Below are positions 1 through 7,142 of a stretch of DNA of 14,272 nt, piece by piece. The first letter of the stretch is position 1, and each line of letters begins with the position of its first letter. The position numbers and the translations under genes are program-made. The notes beneath the pieces are model-generated. The model was given only the letters and a program-made list of their open reading frames with translations. It was not told where the DNA came from and made no database searches. Origin of the DNA: Bacteroidota bacterium (GTDB lineage: Bacteria; Bacteroidota; Bacteroidia; Bacteroidales; JADFUO01); the NCBI GenBank assembly GCA_015222115.1, contig JADFUO010000091.1, positions 1 through 14,272 of the forward strand. The letters run 5' to 3'.

Positions 1-73
1 AACAAAAACTGCTCCTTCAATGACAATGGCTATTGAACAATACATACAGAAAGAAAATAAAAAGAAAATATAA
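1..73 (+). CDS. hemD: Uroporphyrinogen-III synthase, C-terminal end (partial)
   Basis: An open frame enters from the left edge (first full codon at position 2) and stops with TAA at 71-73. The visible tail reads TKTAPSMTMAIEQYIQ followed by a lysine-rich end. A 'TAPSMTMA-EQYI' ending is how many Bacteroidota HemD proteins finish, and hemD commonly sits just upstream of rnpA and yidD in that phylum. HemD closes and isomerises the linear tetrapyrrole hydroxymethylbilane to uroporphyrinogen III in haem and sirohaem synthesis. Only about 23 residues are visible, so the call rests on this short motif plus gene order. No catalytic region can be checked. Confidence 0.6.
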   Translation, partial: TKTAPSMTMAIEQYIQKENKKKI

Positions 74-83
74 TTATTTCCTT

Positions 84-101
84 TTCTTGATTTAACAAGA
101 A
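84..101. other. Small inverted repeat between hemD end and rnpA
   Basis: TTCTTG (84-89) and CAAGAA (96-101) are perfect complements around a 6-base loop, 12 bases before the rnpA ATG. It is not followed by a T-run, so it does not look like an intrinsic terminator. It could be a weak RNA hairpin in the rnpA leader or chance in A/T-rich DNA. Confidence 0.25.
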
Positions 102-113
102 CCGGCTTTCAAA

Positions 114-503
114 ATGCAGACCTTCAAAAAAGAAGAACGCCTTTGCAAAAAAAAAACAATTAAGATATTATTTGAAGAAGGAAAAAAATTCCATGTTTAT
201 CCCTTCAAAATTATTTGGATGGATATTGAATCAGATAGTAAATATCCTGTCCGTATTCTTATAAGTGTATCTAAACGATTTTTTAAAAAAGCAGTTGACA
301 GGAATAAAATTAGAAGACAAATTCGGGAAGTTTACCGGAAAAACAAATCTTTATTTTATGAATACTTTAGCAGACAAAAAAAACACTGTGTATTCGCAAT
401 TTTATATACCGATGGTGCATTTATTCCCTTTAAAGAACTGGAGAAAAAAATAATTGTAATTTTACAACGTTTAATTGATGAACATGAAAAAACTTTTAAA
501 TAG
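114..503 (+). CDS. rnpA: Ribonuclease P protein component
   Basis: This is the protein subunit of RNase P. It binds the catalytic RNA and helps it recognise and cut the 5' leader of precursor tRNAs in the cytoplasm. The 129-residue length is normal. The N-terminal block [13 protein letters not shown]...[14 protein letters not shown] is the typical Bacteroidota form. The family signature, the RNR-type basic helix, is seen at about residues 60-75 as [16 protein letters not shown], preceded by a [12 protein letters not shown] strand. The ATG at 114 is chosen because the conserved N-terminal block begins immediately after it. The 3' end overlaps the start of yidD, the usual arrangement in bacteria, which implies translational coupling. 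The only oddity is high Lys/Phe content from A/T-rich codon use. Confidence 0.95.
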   Translation: MQTFKKEERLCKKKTIKILFEEGKKFHVYPFKIIWMDIESDSKYPVRILISVSKRFFKKAVDRNKIRRQIREVYRKNKSLFYEYFSRQKKHCVFAILYTDGAFIPFKELEKKIIVILQRLIDEHEKTFK

Positions 504-705
504 GTTTTTTATTATACTTATACGTTTTTATCAATGGGCTATCTCGCCATATTTTGTACCATCATGCCGGTACACACCTACTTGCTCGGAATATGGAATT
601 GAAGCATTGAAAAAACACGGGCCATTTAAAGGAGGCTGGCTGACCTTGAAAAGATTTTTATCATGTAATCCGTGGGGAGGAAGTGGCTATGACCCTGTAC
701 CTTAA
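484..705 (+). CDS. yidD: Membrane protein insertion efficiency factor YidD
   Basis: YidD is a small membrane-associated protein that helps YidC insert inner-membrane proteins. The frame shows the whole family signature: an N-terminal amphipathic/hydrophobic helix ([19 protein letters not shown]), then the cysteine core [17 protein letters not shown], the KHGPFKGGW turn, the KRFLSCNPW block and the terminal G-YDPVP. Three conserved cysteines are present. The open frame extends back to TTG 475 and ATG 478. ATG 484 (73 residues, MKKLLNRFF...) is preferred because it matches the usual family start, but 478 cannot be excluded. All candidate starts lie inside the end of rnpA, so the two genes overlap and are likely translated from one mRNA. 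Confidence 0.93.
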   Translation: MKKLLNRFFIILIRFYQWAISPYFVPSCRYTPTCSEYGIEALKKHGPFKGGWLTLKRFLSCNPWGGSGYDPVP

Positions 706-740
706 AATTTAGTAAAATCAATTTTAAAAAATTATTACAA

Positions 741-2423
741 ATGAACAAATATCATTCAAAAAAAATAAACATTTTAATTAGTATACTGGCAATTATATTC
801 TTTTTGCCATTTGCTGGCTTAAATCAAAATAATTTTGAAATATCAAAAAATTTAGATATTTACACAACACTTTTCAGGGAATTAAATATAAATTATGTTG
901 ATGAAATAAATTCAGGCGAATTAATGGAAGCAGCCATTAATGCAATGCTTGAATCACTTGACCCATATACCATTTATATTCCCGAATCGGAAGTTGAAGA
1001 TTACAGATTCATGACCACAGGCCAATATGGAGGCATAGGTGCTTTGATACATAAACAAGGTGATTATGTGGTTATTTCCGAACCTTATGAAGGCTTTCCT
1101 GCACATAAAGCAGGGCTAAAAGCCGGCGACAGGATTTTGAAAATAAATAATAAATCAGCAAAAGGAAAATCATCGGCTGATGTTAGTAAAGTGTTAAAAG
1201 GATCACCCGGTACTACATTAAAAATTTTAATAGAAAGAAACGGTGAACCAAAACCGATTGAAAAAGAAATTATCAGGGAAAAAATTAAAATTGAAAATAT
1301 ACCGTATTACGGAATGCTGAATGATGATATAGCGTATATTAAATTAACCGGATTTACCCAAAATGCAGCCAGGGAAGTTAAAAATTCATTCCTGAAATTA
1401 AAAGAAAATAATGATGTTAAAAGTTTGATTTTGGATTTAAGGGGGAACGGAGGCGGATTAATGAACGAAGCAGTTGATATAACCAATATATTCGTGGAAA
1501 AAGATAAAGAAGTAGTAAGCACTAAGGGTAAATTATCAAACAGAAACAAATCTCACAAAACCCGTTATGCGCCGGTTGATCTTTCAATTCCGCTTGTTGT
1601 TCTTGTTAACCAGGCAAGCGCATCTGCCTCGGAGATTGTTGCAGGAGCCATACAGGATTTAGACCGCGGAGTAATTTTAGGTCAGCGTACTTTTGGAAAA
1701 GGATTGGTGCAAAATGTTATCCCCTTAAGTTATAATTCAAAAGTTAAGGTTACAGTTGCAAAATATTATATCCCAAGCGGAAGATGCATACAAGCCATTG
1801 ACTATTCTTTAAAAGATGAGAACGGTCATTTTAATAAAATTCCTGATTCATTAATCACTGCTTTCAAAACCCAAAATGGTCGCACGGTTTATGACGGAGG
1901 TGGGATTGAACCGGATATCAAACTCAAACCTCTAAAATTTAGTAATATTGCAATAAGCCTTTTTACAAAGTTCCTGATTTTTGATTATGCAAATAAGTTT
2001 TTCAGGGAAAATCCCGAAATTCCACCGGCAGATGAATTTATAATTACTGATCAGATATTTGATGATTTTAAAAATTATATTTCAGATAAAAATTATGATT
2101 ACACAACTGAAAGTGAAAAAACACTTGAAAAATTAAAAAAGTATGCTGAAAAAGAAAAATATTTTGATGCTATTCAATCGGAATATGAAACCTTAAAAAT
2201 GAAAATGAAGCATGATAAAGACGAAGACCTGAATAAATATAAAGACCAGATTAAGGAATTACTTAAAATTGAAATTGTATCAAGATATTATTATCAAAAA
2301 GGGAAAATTATAGCTTCTATTGCTAATGATCCTGAAATTAAAGAAGCTATGGAAATATTAGAAAATAAAACCTTATATGAATCAATCCTTAATGGAACTT
2401 ATCAAAAAAACGAGGATAATTAA
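741..2423 (+). CDS. S41 family C-terminal processing peptidase (Ctp/Prc type)
   Basis: This 560-residue periplasmic serine protease probably trims or degrades envelope proteins from their C termini. A signal/anchor helix is at residues 9-26 (INILISILAIIFFLPFAG). Next come a CTP N-terminal helical segment (about 35-90, with SLDPYTIYIP), a PDZ domain (about 93-165, with the GYGGIG-like strand at QYGGIGALI and AGLKAGDRILKIN) and the S41 catalytic core (about 190-350). The serine-lysine dyad is visible: S295 in SASASEI and K320 in FGKG, 25 residues apart as in plant and bacterial CtpA. The GNGGG oxyanion-region motif is at about 235-239. A lysine- and glutamate-rich helical C-terminal domain (about 400-560) is typical of the Bacteroidota versions. 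Its stop TAA shares a base with the ATG of the next gene. Family assignment is firm; the substrate is unknown. Confidence 0.93.
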   Translation: MNKYHSKKINILISILAIIFFLPFAGLNQNNFEISKNLDIYTTLFRELNINYVDEINSGELMEAAINAMLESLDPYTIYIPESEVEDYRFMTTGQYGGIGALIHKQGDYVVISEPYEGFPAHKAGLKAGDRILKINNKSAKGKSSADVSKVLKGSPGTTLKILIERNGEPKPIEKEIIREKIKIENIPYYGMLNDDIAYIKLTGFTQNAAREVKNSFLKLKENNDVKSLILDLRGNGGGLMNEAVDITNIFVEKDKEVVSTKGKLSNRNKSHKTRYAPVDLSIPLVVLVNQASASASEIVAGAIQDLDRGVILGQRTFGKGLVQNVIPLSYNSKVKVTVAKYYIPSGRCIQAIDYSLKDENGHFNKIPDSLITAFKTQNGRTVYDGGGIEPDIKLKPLKFSNIAISLFTKFLIFDYANKFFRENPEIPPADEFIITDQIFDDFKNYISDKNYDYTTESEKTLEKLKKYAEKEKYFDAIQSEYETLKMKMKHDKDEDLNKYKDQIKELLKIEIVSRYYYQKGKIIASIANDPEIKEAMEILENKTLYESILNGTYQKNEDN

Positions 2424-4075
2424 TGTACATTTATAAAAGGGAATTTCATTCAACTGCGTATTTTATAGCATTGATTCTTATGGCTATAAGCCTTCCCTTA
2501 TCAAAGTTTACGATGAGTGTTATGCAATTTACTCTTCTTGGACTTTGGTTATGGGCAGGTTTTTCTTTTGAGAAAGCTTTTGATTTCTTCAAAAAAATTA
2601 ATTTTTTTAAAGGGCTTATCAATTTCCTGAATTATGTTATTATTTTAGGATACAATAATATTGTTGATAAGTTCAGGATTTTTTTCAAAAACAAACCCGC
2701 ATTAGTTCTCACATCGCTTTTTTTCCTTCACGTTATTGGATTAATTTACACAAGCGATTTTTCTTATGCATTTAAAGACCTCCGTACTAAATTACCACTC
2801 TTTGCATTTCCGGTTATCTTATCTACAATGGAACCACTCAATAAAAAAAGGTTCAATTGGGTGATGTTGATGTTCGTAGGAGCTGTTTTAATTGGCACTT
2901 TTATTAGCACCCATGTGCTACTGGAACAGGAATTTACAGATATCAGAAAAATTTCAATCTTAATTTCCCCAATAAGATTTAGTTTGAACATAAGCATAGC
3001 AATATTTACTTTAATATATTTTATCTATAAAAAAGAATATTTTAATATTACAACTAAAATTATATTTGGAATAATTGCTGCATGGTTAATTGTTTTCCAG
3101 TTTATTTTAGAATCTGGAATTGGTATAGTTATTTTGTTAACTATCAGTTTTGTATTATTTATTTATCTTGTTTTTAACCTGAAAAAACTTTATCTGAAAA
3201 TCGGAATAATTAGTCTGCTTGTAATAATTCCCATACTTCTTTATACTTATATTAATGATATTGTGAAAGATTACAACAAAGTGCCGGATATTGATTTTAG
3301 TAAGCTTGATAAATTTACTGCACTTGGAAATTATTATGTACATGATACTGTTTTTCTTGGAATTGAAGATGGGAAATATATCGGACTTTATATGTCGAAA
3401 AAAGAATTAAAAGCCGCATGGAACAAAAGAAGCTCGTATGATTATAACGGAAAAGACCAAAACGTACAAGAAATAAAATATACCATTATCAGATTCCTGA
3501 CTTCAAAAGACTATCGGAAAGATGCTGAAGGAGTCAACAAACTGACCGACAAAGAAGTTAAGGCAATTGAACGGGGTATTGCAAATATTAATTATCTTGA
3601 AAGTCCTAATCTAAAAACCCGTGTTTCAAAAATACTGATGGGATACCATAATTTTAAATATGCTTACGACCCTAATGGAAATTCAGTAATGCAGAGGATT
3701 GAATATTGGAAAGCATCAATAAATATTATAAAACAACATTTTCTTTTTGGTGTTGGAACAGGAGATATGAGAGATATTTTTAACGAACAATATGAAAAAA
3801 TGAACTCCATCCTGAAACTTGAAAATCGTTTGCGTTCCCATAATCAATTCATGTCAATATTTATTGCTTTCGGATTATTGGGATTTATGTGGTTTATTTT
3901 TACATTGTTATATCCTCCGATAAAAACACGAAAATTCCTTAATTATTTTTATGCAATCTTTTTCATCACAATTATACTTTCAATGTTTACAGAAGACACC
4001 ATTGAATCGCAAGCCGGTGCTACATTTTTTGCTTTTTTTAATTCTTTTCTGATTTTTTGCCAAAAAAATGAATAA
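2423..4075 (+). CDS. O-antigen ligase / Wzy-C family membrane protein
   Basis: This 550-residue polytopic inner-membrane protein is probably an O-antigen ligase (WaaL-like) or polysaccharide polymerase acting on undecaprenyl-linked glycans at the periplasmic face. Hydrophobic segments appear at about residues 12-45, 65-80, 93-110, 125-135, 146-165, 190-202, 212-228, 231-252, 258-276, then 476-500 and 505-520. A long hydrophilic loop (about 280-470) precedes the Wzy-C signature RIEYWKASINIIKQHFLFG-GTGD (about 425-448). Next is RSHNQF with H473, matching the conserved loop histidine that is functionally important in WaaL. The sequence does not separate ligase from polymerase. The start codon overlaps the protease stop by one base (TAATG), so translation is coupled. 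No glycosyltransferase genes are adjacent, unlike a polysaccharide cluster, which slightly favours a stand-alone ligase. Confidence 0.8.
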   Translation: MYIYKREFHSTAYFIALILMAISLPLSKFTMSVMQFTLLGLWLWAGFSFEKAFDFFKKINFFKGLINFLNYVIILGYNNIVDKFRIFFKNKPALVLTSLFFLHVIGLIYTSDFSYAFKDLRTKLPLFAFPVILSTMEPLNKKRFNWVMLMFVGAVLIGTFISTHVLLEQEFTDIRKISILISPIRFSLNISIAIFTLIYFIYKKEYFNITTKIIFGIIAAWLIVFQFILESGIGIVILLTISFVLFIYLVFNLKKLYLKIGIISLLVIIPILLYTYINDIVKDYNKVPDIDFSKLDKFTALGNYYVHDTVFLGIEDGKYIGLYMSKKELKAAWNKRSSYDYNGKDQNVQEIKYTIIRFLTSKDYRKDAEGVNKLTDKEVKAIERGIANINYLESPNLKTRVSKILMGYHNFKYAYDPNGNSVMQRIEYWKASINIIKQHFLFGVGTGDMRDIFNEQYEKMNSILKLENRLRSHNQFMSIFIAFGLLGFMWFIFTLLYPPIKTRKFLNYFYAIFFITIILSMFTEDTIESQAGATFFAFFNSFLIFCQKNE

Positions 4076-4104
4076 AAAATTACCGTTACTTTTCAGATTT
4101 TCCG

Positions 4105-4112
4105 TATTTTCG
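4105..4112 (+). promoter_or_regulatory. Weak candidate -7 box upstream of cytidine deaminase
   Basis: TATTTTCG matches the Bacteroidota -7 consensus TAnnTTTG at all but one fixed base and lies 20 bases before the ATG at 4133. No clear TTG -33 element is seen at the expected distance. It is offered only because the 57-base gap before cdd is the first non-overlapping junction after the protease/ligase pair. Confidence 0.2.
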
Positions 4113-4132
4113 CTTTTCCCAGATAAAATATT

Positions 4133-4621
4133 ATGAAAAAAATTGACTTAAAAATTTCTTTTGAAGAATACGATTCAATAGAAGAGTTAAATCCTGAAGA
4201 TAAAACCATACTTAATACAGCATGCAAAATGGTCAATACAGCTTATGCTCCATATTCACAGTATTATGTCGGGGCGGCTGTTTTGCTTGAGAATGGCAAA
4301 ATAATAACAGGAAATAATCAGGAAAATGTTGCCTATCCATCAGGTATATGTGCAGAACGTGTTGCCGTGTTTTATGCTTCATCGCAGTATCCTGATGTAA
4401 AAATCAAATCAATAGCGGTTTCAGCAAAGGCAATAAATTTTAAGATAAATCATCCGGTAACACCGTGTGGTGCCTGTCGTCAGGTTTTGGCTGAATATGA
4501 AGACAAACAAAAATCGGAAATCCGTATTATTTTAAAAGGGGATACAGGTAAAATTCGCATTATAAAAAGTGTTAAAGACATATTGCCGATGATATTTCAT
4601 GCAGATGAATTGAAGAAATAA
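4133..4621 (+). CDS. cdd: Cytidine deaminase
   Basis: This zinc enzyme hydrolytically deaminates cytidine and deoxycytidine to uridine and deoxyuridine in pyrimidine salvage. The protein is 162 residues, somewhat longer than the common ~130-residue homotetrameric type because of an N-terminal extension of about 25 residues, a frequent Bacteroidota form. Substrate and zinc motifs are complete: YAPYSQYYVGAAV (about 38-50), G-NQENVAYPSGICAERVA with C73 (zinc) and E75 (proton shuttle), and PCGACRQ with C112 and C115 (zinc). The ATG at 4133 follows an A/T-rich leader without a Shine-Dalgarno sequence. A 12-base gap to the ChaN-family gene suggests the two are co-transcribed, though no functional link between them is evident. 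Confidence 0.95.
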   Translation: MKKIDLKISFEEYDSIEELNPEDKTILNTACKMVNTAYAPYSQYYVGAAVLLENGKIITGNNQENVAYPSGICAERVAVFYASSQYPDVKIKSIAVSAKAINFKINHPVTPCGACRQVLAEYEDKQKSEIRIILKGDTGKIRIIKSVKDILPMIFHADELKK

Positions 4622-4633
4622 ATATATAAAATT

Positions 4634-5500
4634 ATGAAAACAAAAATCTTTCTATTATTATCAATTTTAGCTCTTACAGTAGCGATGAAAAATGACAGAC
4701 CTGCTTACAAATTATTTAATTCGGAAGGAAAACAGGTAAAATATAAAACATTATTAAAGAATGTCTTAGAATCCGATGTTGTGTTTTTCGGTGAAATGCA
4801 CAATAACCCGATTTGTCATTGGCTGCAACTGGAATTGACAAGCGACATTTTTGAAAAGAAAGGGGAATTACTTGTAATGGGTGCAGAAATGTTTGAAACC
4901 GACAATCAGTTAATTCTTGATGAATATCTAAATGAATTAATAAAAACAAAAAATTTTGAAAATGAAGCCAAATTATGGCCCAATTATAAAACGGATTATA
5001 AACCGCTGGTTGAATTTGCCAAAGAAAACAATTTGGATTTTATCGCAACAAATATCCCTCGCAGATATGCAGCCGTTGTTCATAAAAAGGGTTTTGAAGG
5101 ATTGGATAGTTTAAACCAGGAAGCAAAAGTTTTAATTGCACCTCTCCCTGTAAAGTACGACCCTGAACTTAATTGTTATAAAAAAATGTTGAAAATGATG
5201 GGCGGTATGGGGCATGCTAATACCAATCTTCCCAAAGCTCAAGCAATTAAAGATGCAACCATGGCACATTTTATTTTAGAAAACCGGCCGGAAGGGACAT
5301 TGTTTGTTCATTATAACGGGACATATCATTCAAATGATTTTGAGGGAATTGTATGGTACTTGAAACAAGAAAACCCTGATTTGAAAATTCTTACAATTGC
5401 TTCGGTTGAACAAAAAGAAATTGATGAGTTATCCGATGAATATCTGAATATTGCAAATTATGTTCTTGTTATTCCTGAAAATATGACTAAAACATATTAA
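4634..5500 (+). CDS. ChaN-family (haem-binding uptake) protein
   Basis: The 288-residue exported protein belongs to the ChaN/haem-binding uptake family, whose best-studied member binds haem as a dimer at the outer membrane. Family blocks are clear: VVFFGEMHNNPICHWLQLE (about 49-67), MGAEMFETDNQ, LWPNYKTDYKPLVEFAK, IATNIPRRYA, QAIKDATMAHFI, and near the end HYNGTYHSNDFEGIVWYLK. The N terminus is a hydrophobic signal peptide (residues 4-17). No lipobox cysteine follows it, so unlike many relatives annotated as lipoproteins this one should be a soluble periplasmic protein or be anchored by an uncleaved signal. Haem binding is inferred from the family. The TAA stop at 5498-5500 directly abuts the end of the convergent gap gene. 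Confidence 0.85.
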   Translation: MKTKIFLLLSILALTVAMKNDRPAYKLFNSEGKQVKYKTLLKNVLESDVVFFGEMHNNPICHWLQLELTSDIFEKKGELLVMGAEMFETDNQLILDEYLNELIKTKNFENEAKLWPNYKTDYKPLVEFAKENNLDFIATNIPRRYAAVVHKKGFEGLDSLNQEAKVLIAPLPVKYDPELNCYKKMLKMMGGMGHANTNLPKAQAIKDATMAHFILENRPEGTLFVHYNGTYHSNDFEGIVWYLKQENPDLKILTIASVEQKEIDELSDEYLNIANYVLVIPENMTKTY

Positions 5501-6514
5501 TTATACAAACTTCTCAATCAATTCAACCAAACGGGCGGCATAGCCCATTTCATTATCATACCATGCAATAATTTTAACTAATTTATTTTTCTCGCCTAAA
5601 ACTGCTGTTAATCCTGCATCAAAAACAGCGGAATGTGTGTTGCCGATAATATCAATTGAAACGATTGGGTCTTCGGTGTATTGCAAAATTCCTTTTAGTC
5701 TGCCTTCAGCAGCTTCTTTAAAAGCAGCATTAATTTCTTTAATGCTGGTAGGTTTTTTCAGAGTGCATGTAAGGTCGGTTAAAGAAGCGTTTGGGACAGG
5801 AACGCGTATGCCGGCACCACCGAGTTTTCTTCTTAAATGCGGAAAAATCCTTGTGGCTGCTTTAGCAGCACCTGTGGTTGTCGGAACAATTGAATATGCT
5901 GCTGCACGTCCCCTTCGTAAATCAATGTGCGGAGCATCTAATAAATTCTGGTCTTTGGTATATGAATGAACCGTTGTGATGAACCCTTTTTCAACTCCCC
6001 ATAATTCATCCAATATCATTATCAAAGGAGCTACGTTATTTGTGGTACAGGATGAGTTGGAAATTATCACATCATTTTTATCAATTATATCATCATTCAC
6101 ACCTAAAACCACATATTTAACTCCATTACTTTGTCCTTTTGCAGGCGCCGAGATAATAACCTTTTTCGCTCCTGCCTCTTCAACATGTTTTATTGCTTTG
6201 CTTTTGGTTACAAATTTTCCTGTTGACTCAATTACTACATCTATATCCAAATCTTTCCAAGGCAAGTATGAAGGATTCTTTTCAGAAAGCACGTTAATTG
6301 TTTTCCCGTTTACAATCAGCTTATTTTTTTCAAATTTAACTTCCCCGTCAAATTGACCATGAATTGAATCATATTTTAATAAATGTGCGAGGGTCTTCGG
6401 GTTGGTAAGATCATTAACGGCAATTAATTCCATTTTATCATTCTTTATTAATTGCCTGAAAGTTATTCTGCCTATTCTTCCGAAACCATTAATTGCTACT
6501 CTTATCTTTGACAT
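5501..6514 (-). CDS. gap: Type I glyceraldehyde-3-phosphate dehydrogenase
   Basis: This is the cytoplasmic glycolytic enzyme converting glyceraldehyde 3-phosphate, NAD+ and phosphate to 1,3-bisphosphoglycerate, and the reverse in gluconeogenesis. Length is 337 residues, as expected. The Rossmann motif INGFGRIGR is at 8-16 and NDLTN at 34-38; D35 favours NAD over NADP. The catalytic region is SNSSCTTNN with C156, and the activating histidine is H183 in TVHSYTKDQNLLDAPH. RRGRAAAYSIVPTTTGAA and WYDNEMGYAARL complete the C-terminal signatures. The second cysteine of the classic SCTTNC motif is N160; this does not affect the catalytic cysteine. The gene is monocistronic, is transcribed toward the ChaN gene with no intergenic base, and has a good promoter box upstream. 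Confidence 0.97.
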   Translation of the reverse strand: MSKIRVAINGFGRIGRITFRQLIKNDKMELIAVNDLTNPKTLAHLLKYDSIHGQFDGEVKFEKNKLIVNGKTINVLSEKNPSYLPWKDLDIDVVIESTGKFVTKSKAIKHVEEAGAKKVIISAPAKGQSNGVKYVVLGVNDDIIDKNDVIISNSSCTTNNVAPLIMILDELWGVEKGFITTVHSYTKDQNLLDAPHIDLRRGRAAAYSIVPTTTGAAKAATRIFPHLRRKLGGAGIRVPVPNASLTDLTCTLKKPTSIKEINAAFKEAAEGRLKGILQYTEDPIVSIDIIGNTHSAVFDAGLTAVLGEKNKLVKIIAWYDNEMGYAARLVELIEKFV

Positions 6515-6544
6515 AATAAAATAATGTTATAATTTTTGAATGCA

Positions 6545-6552
6545 CAAAATTA
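6545..6552 (-). promoter_or_regulatory. Candidate -7 box of gap
   Basis: Read on the minus strand this is TAATTTTG, a full match to the Bacteroidota -7 consensus TAnnTTTG, about 30 bases before the gap ATG. That would give a short leader. A TTG element at the -33 position is not obvious. Confidence 0.4.
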
Positions 6553-6635
6553 TAATATTTAACTAATCATACGGCTTAATGATAAGAATTTTTGAAAATA
6601 TATTTTGGAAAATCAACAATTTGTCCATGATTTTA

Positions 6636-6788
6636 TTATAATAATTCAGGTTTATCGTATTCAATTTCTTTAAGGTGAAAATTTACATAGTTATGATCAC
6701 TTTCCTTTAATTTCCAAGTTCCTTTAATGACTGTGGGTATAACTATACCATTGATTTCTTTGTAGTCAAAGAATATAATAAAACGCAT
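6636..6788 (-). pseudogene. Possible 3' remnant of a truncated gene (50 codons)
   Basis: A minus-strand frame encodes 50 residues from ATG at 6788 to TAA at 6636. The sequence, including FFDYKEINGIVIPT, GTWKL and YVNFHLKEIEYD, looks like the last beta-strands of a secreted or lipoprotein-carrier-like fold. I am reminded of the C termini of DUF6544/DUF6920-type proteins ('Y-E-NG--IP ... W ... Y ... I--I-Y'), but this is recollection of a pattern, not a match. Upstream the frame reaches a stop only eight codons before the ATG, exactly where the DNA turns GC-rich. The simplest reading is a gene whose 5' part was lost at that junction. It could instead be a genuine small protein; it has no evident signal peptide. 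Confidence 0.35.
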
Positions 6789-6996
6789 GGGGCTTTCTAC
6801 TGGTTCGGGACCTTACCTTTGCTATTAAGGGGCTTTTACCTCCAAGTGGATGAGCCATGCCGGGCGTAAATCAGAACGGACTGGCAGTAAAAAGAGCTAA
6901 CCGGCCTGGTATTATACGTATTAATATTTCCCAAGTAACGTTTGTTGTTTAAACTTCAGTGGATCGTTAAGCTGAAGGCTGAATCACAAATGTTAC
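6784..6996. other. GC-rich element of unknown nature (candidate ncRNA or small mobile element)
   Basis: This block stands out in composition from both flanks and carries no reading frame of convincing length: all frames are broken by stops within about 30 codons. It includes a repeated octamer GGGGCTTT (6789-6796 and 6829-6836), complementary segments GCATGG (6785-6790) and CCATGC (6855-6860), and at its right end the 62-nt hairpin. It is not a tRNA, tmRNA or RNase P RNA by any motif I can recognise. Its left edge coincides with the truncation point of the minus-strand ORF, consistent with insertion or a recombination junction. Confidence 0.4.
6935..6996. repeat. 62-nt imperfect hairpin
   Basis: GTAACGTTTGT (6935-6945) pairs with ACAAATGTTAC (6986-6996), 11 pairs including one G-U. 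GTTTA (6947-6951) then pairs with TGAAT (6980-6984), and CTTCAGT (6954-6960) with GCTGAAG (6971-6977), leaving a 10-nt loop. That makes 23 pairs with one single and one double mismatch. No T-run follows on either strand, so it is not an intrinsic terminator. Candidate explanations are a folded RNA, a transposon or REP-like end, or an attC-like recombination hairpin. Confidence 0.7.
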
Positions 6997-7025
6997 CGTT
7001 GCTTTTATTTTGAATCACTTTTGTA

Positions 7026-7033
7026 TATTTTTG
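7026..7033 (+). promoter_or_regulatory. Candidate -7 box for the M20 peptidase gene
   Basis: TATTTTTG fits TAnnTTTG fully and lies about 110 bases before the ATG at 7143. A TTG at 6999-7001 is slightly too far upstream for an ideal -33 element. A/T-rich DNA yields such boxes by chance, so this is tentative. Confidence 0.3.
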
Positions 7034-7117
7034 AAAAAATCCAATTTCTGGATAAAAAATAAGAATAAAAAAAATTTCTTCCCAGTATCTAATATTTTTT
7101 AATTTTACCAATTGAAA

Positions 7118-7137
7118 ATCTAAATCTAAAATCTAAA
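7118..7137. repeat. Short tandem repeat (ATCTAAA)3
   Basis: ATCTAA, ATCTAAA and ATCTAAA follow one another immediately before the M20 peptidase start codon. A change in copy number by slippage would alter the leader length directly upstream of the ATG. No Shine-Dalgarno sequence is present here. Confidence 0.6.
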
Positions 7138-7142
7138 ATTAT

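Larger units (their letters stand above)
6515..7142. other. Gene-poor intergenic region with a GC-rich insert
   Basis: This 628-base gap between gap and the M20 peptidase gene has no intact recognisable gene. From gap outward it holds the gap promoter, A/T-rich DNA, a minus-strand 50-codon ORF (6636-6788), a GC-rich stretch (about 6784-6910), a long imperfect hairpin (6935-6996), an A/T-rich leader with a possible promoter box for the peptidase, and 7-bp tandem repeats. By hand count 62 of the 120 bases at 6791-6910 are G or C, against 23 of 100 at 6601-6700. That contrast suggests a structured RNA or a small inserted element. Confidence 0.6.

Noticed and set aside
6025..6050. Loss of the second cysteine in the GAPDH SCTTNC motif (SCTTNN here) as a defect or neofunctionalisation.
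   Set aside because: The catalytic Cys156 and His183 are intact, and SCTTNN forms are familiar in Bacteroidota GAPDH; nothing indicates inactivity.
6784..6910. Reading the GC-rich block as a tRNA, tmRNA or RNase P RNA (it contains GGTTCG and several short complementary pieces).
   Set aside because: No tRNA cloverleaf, no GGTTCRANNCC T-arm, no tmRNA ends and no conserved RNase P segments could be found on either strand.
7033..7056. Small hairpin ATCCA/TGGAT (7039-7053) with a T-run on the minus strand, as an intrinsic terminator.
   Set aside because: The stem is only five A/T-leaning pairs, and no gene upstream on the minus strand would need it; likely chance in A/T-rich DNA.
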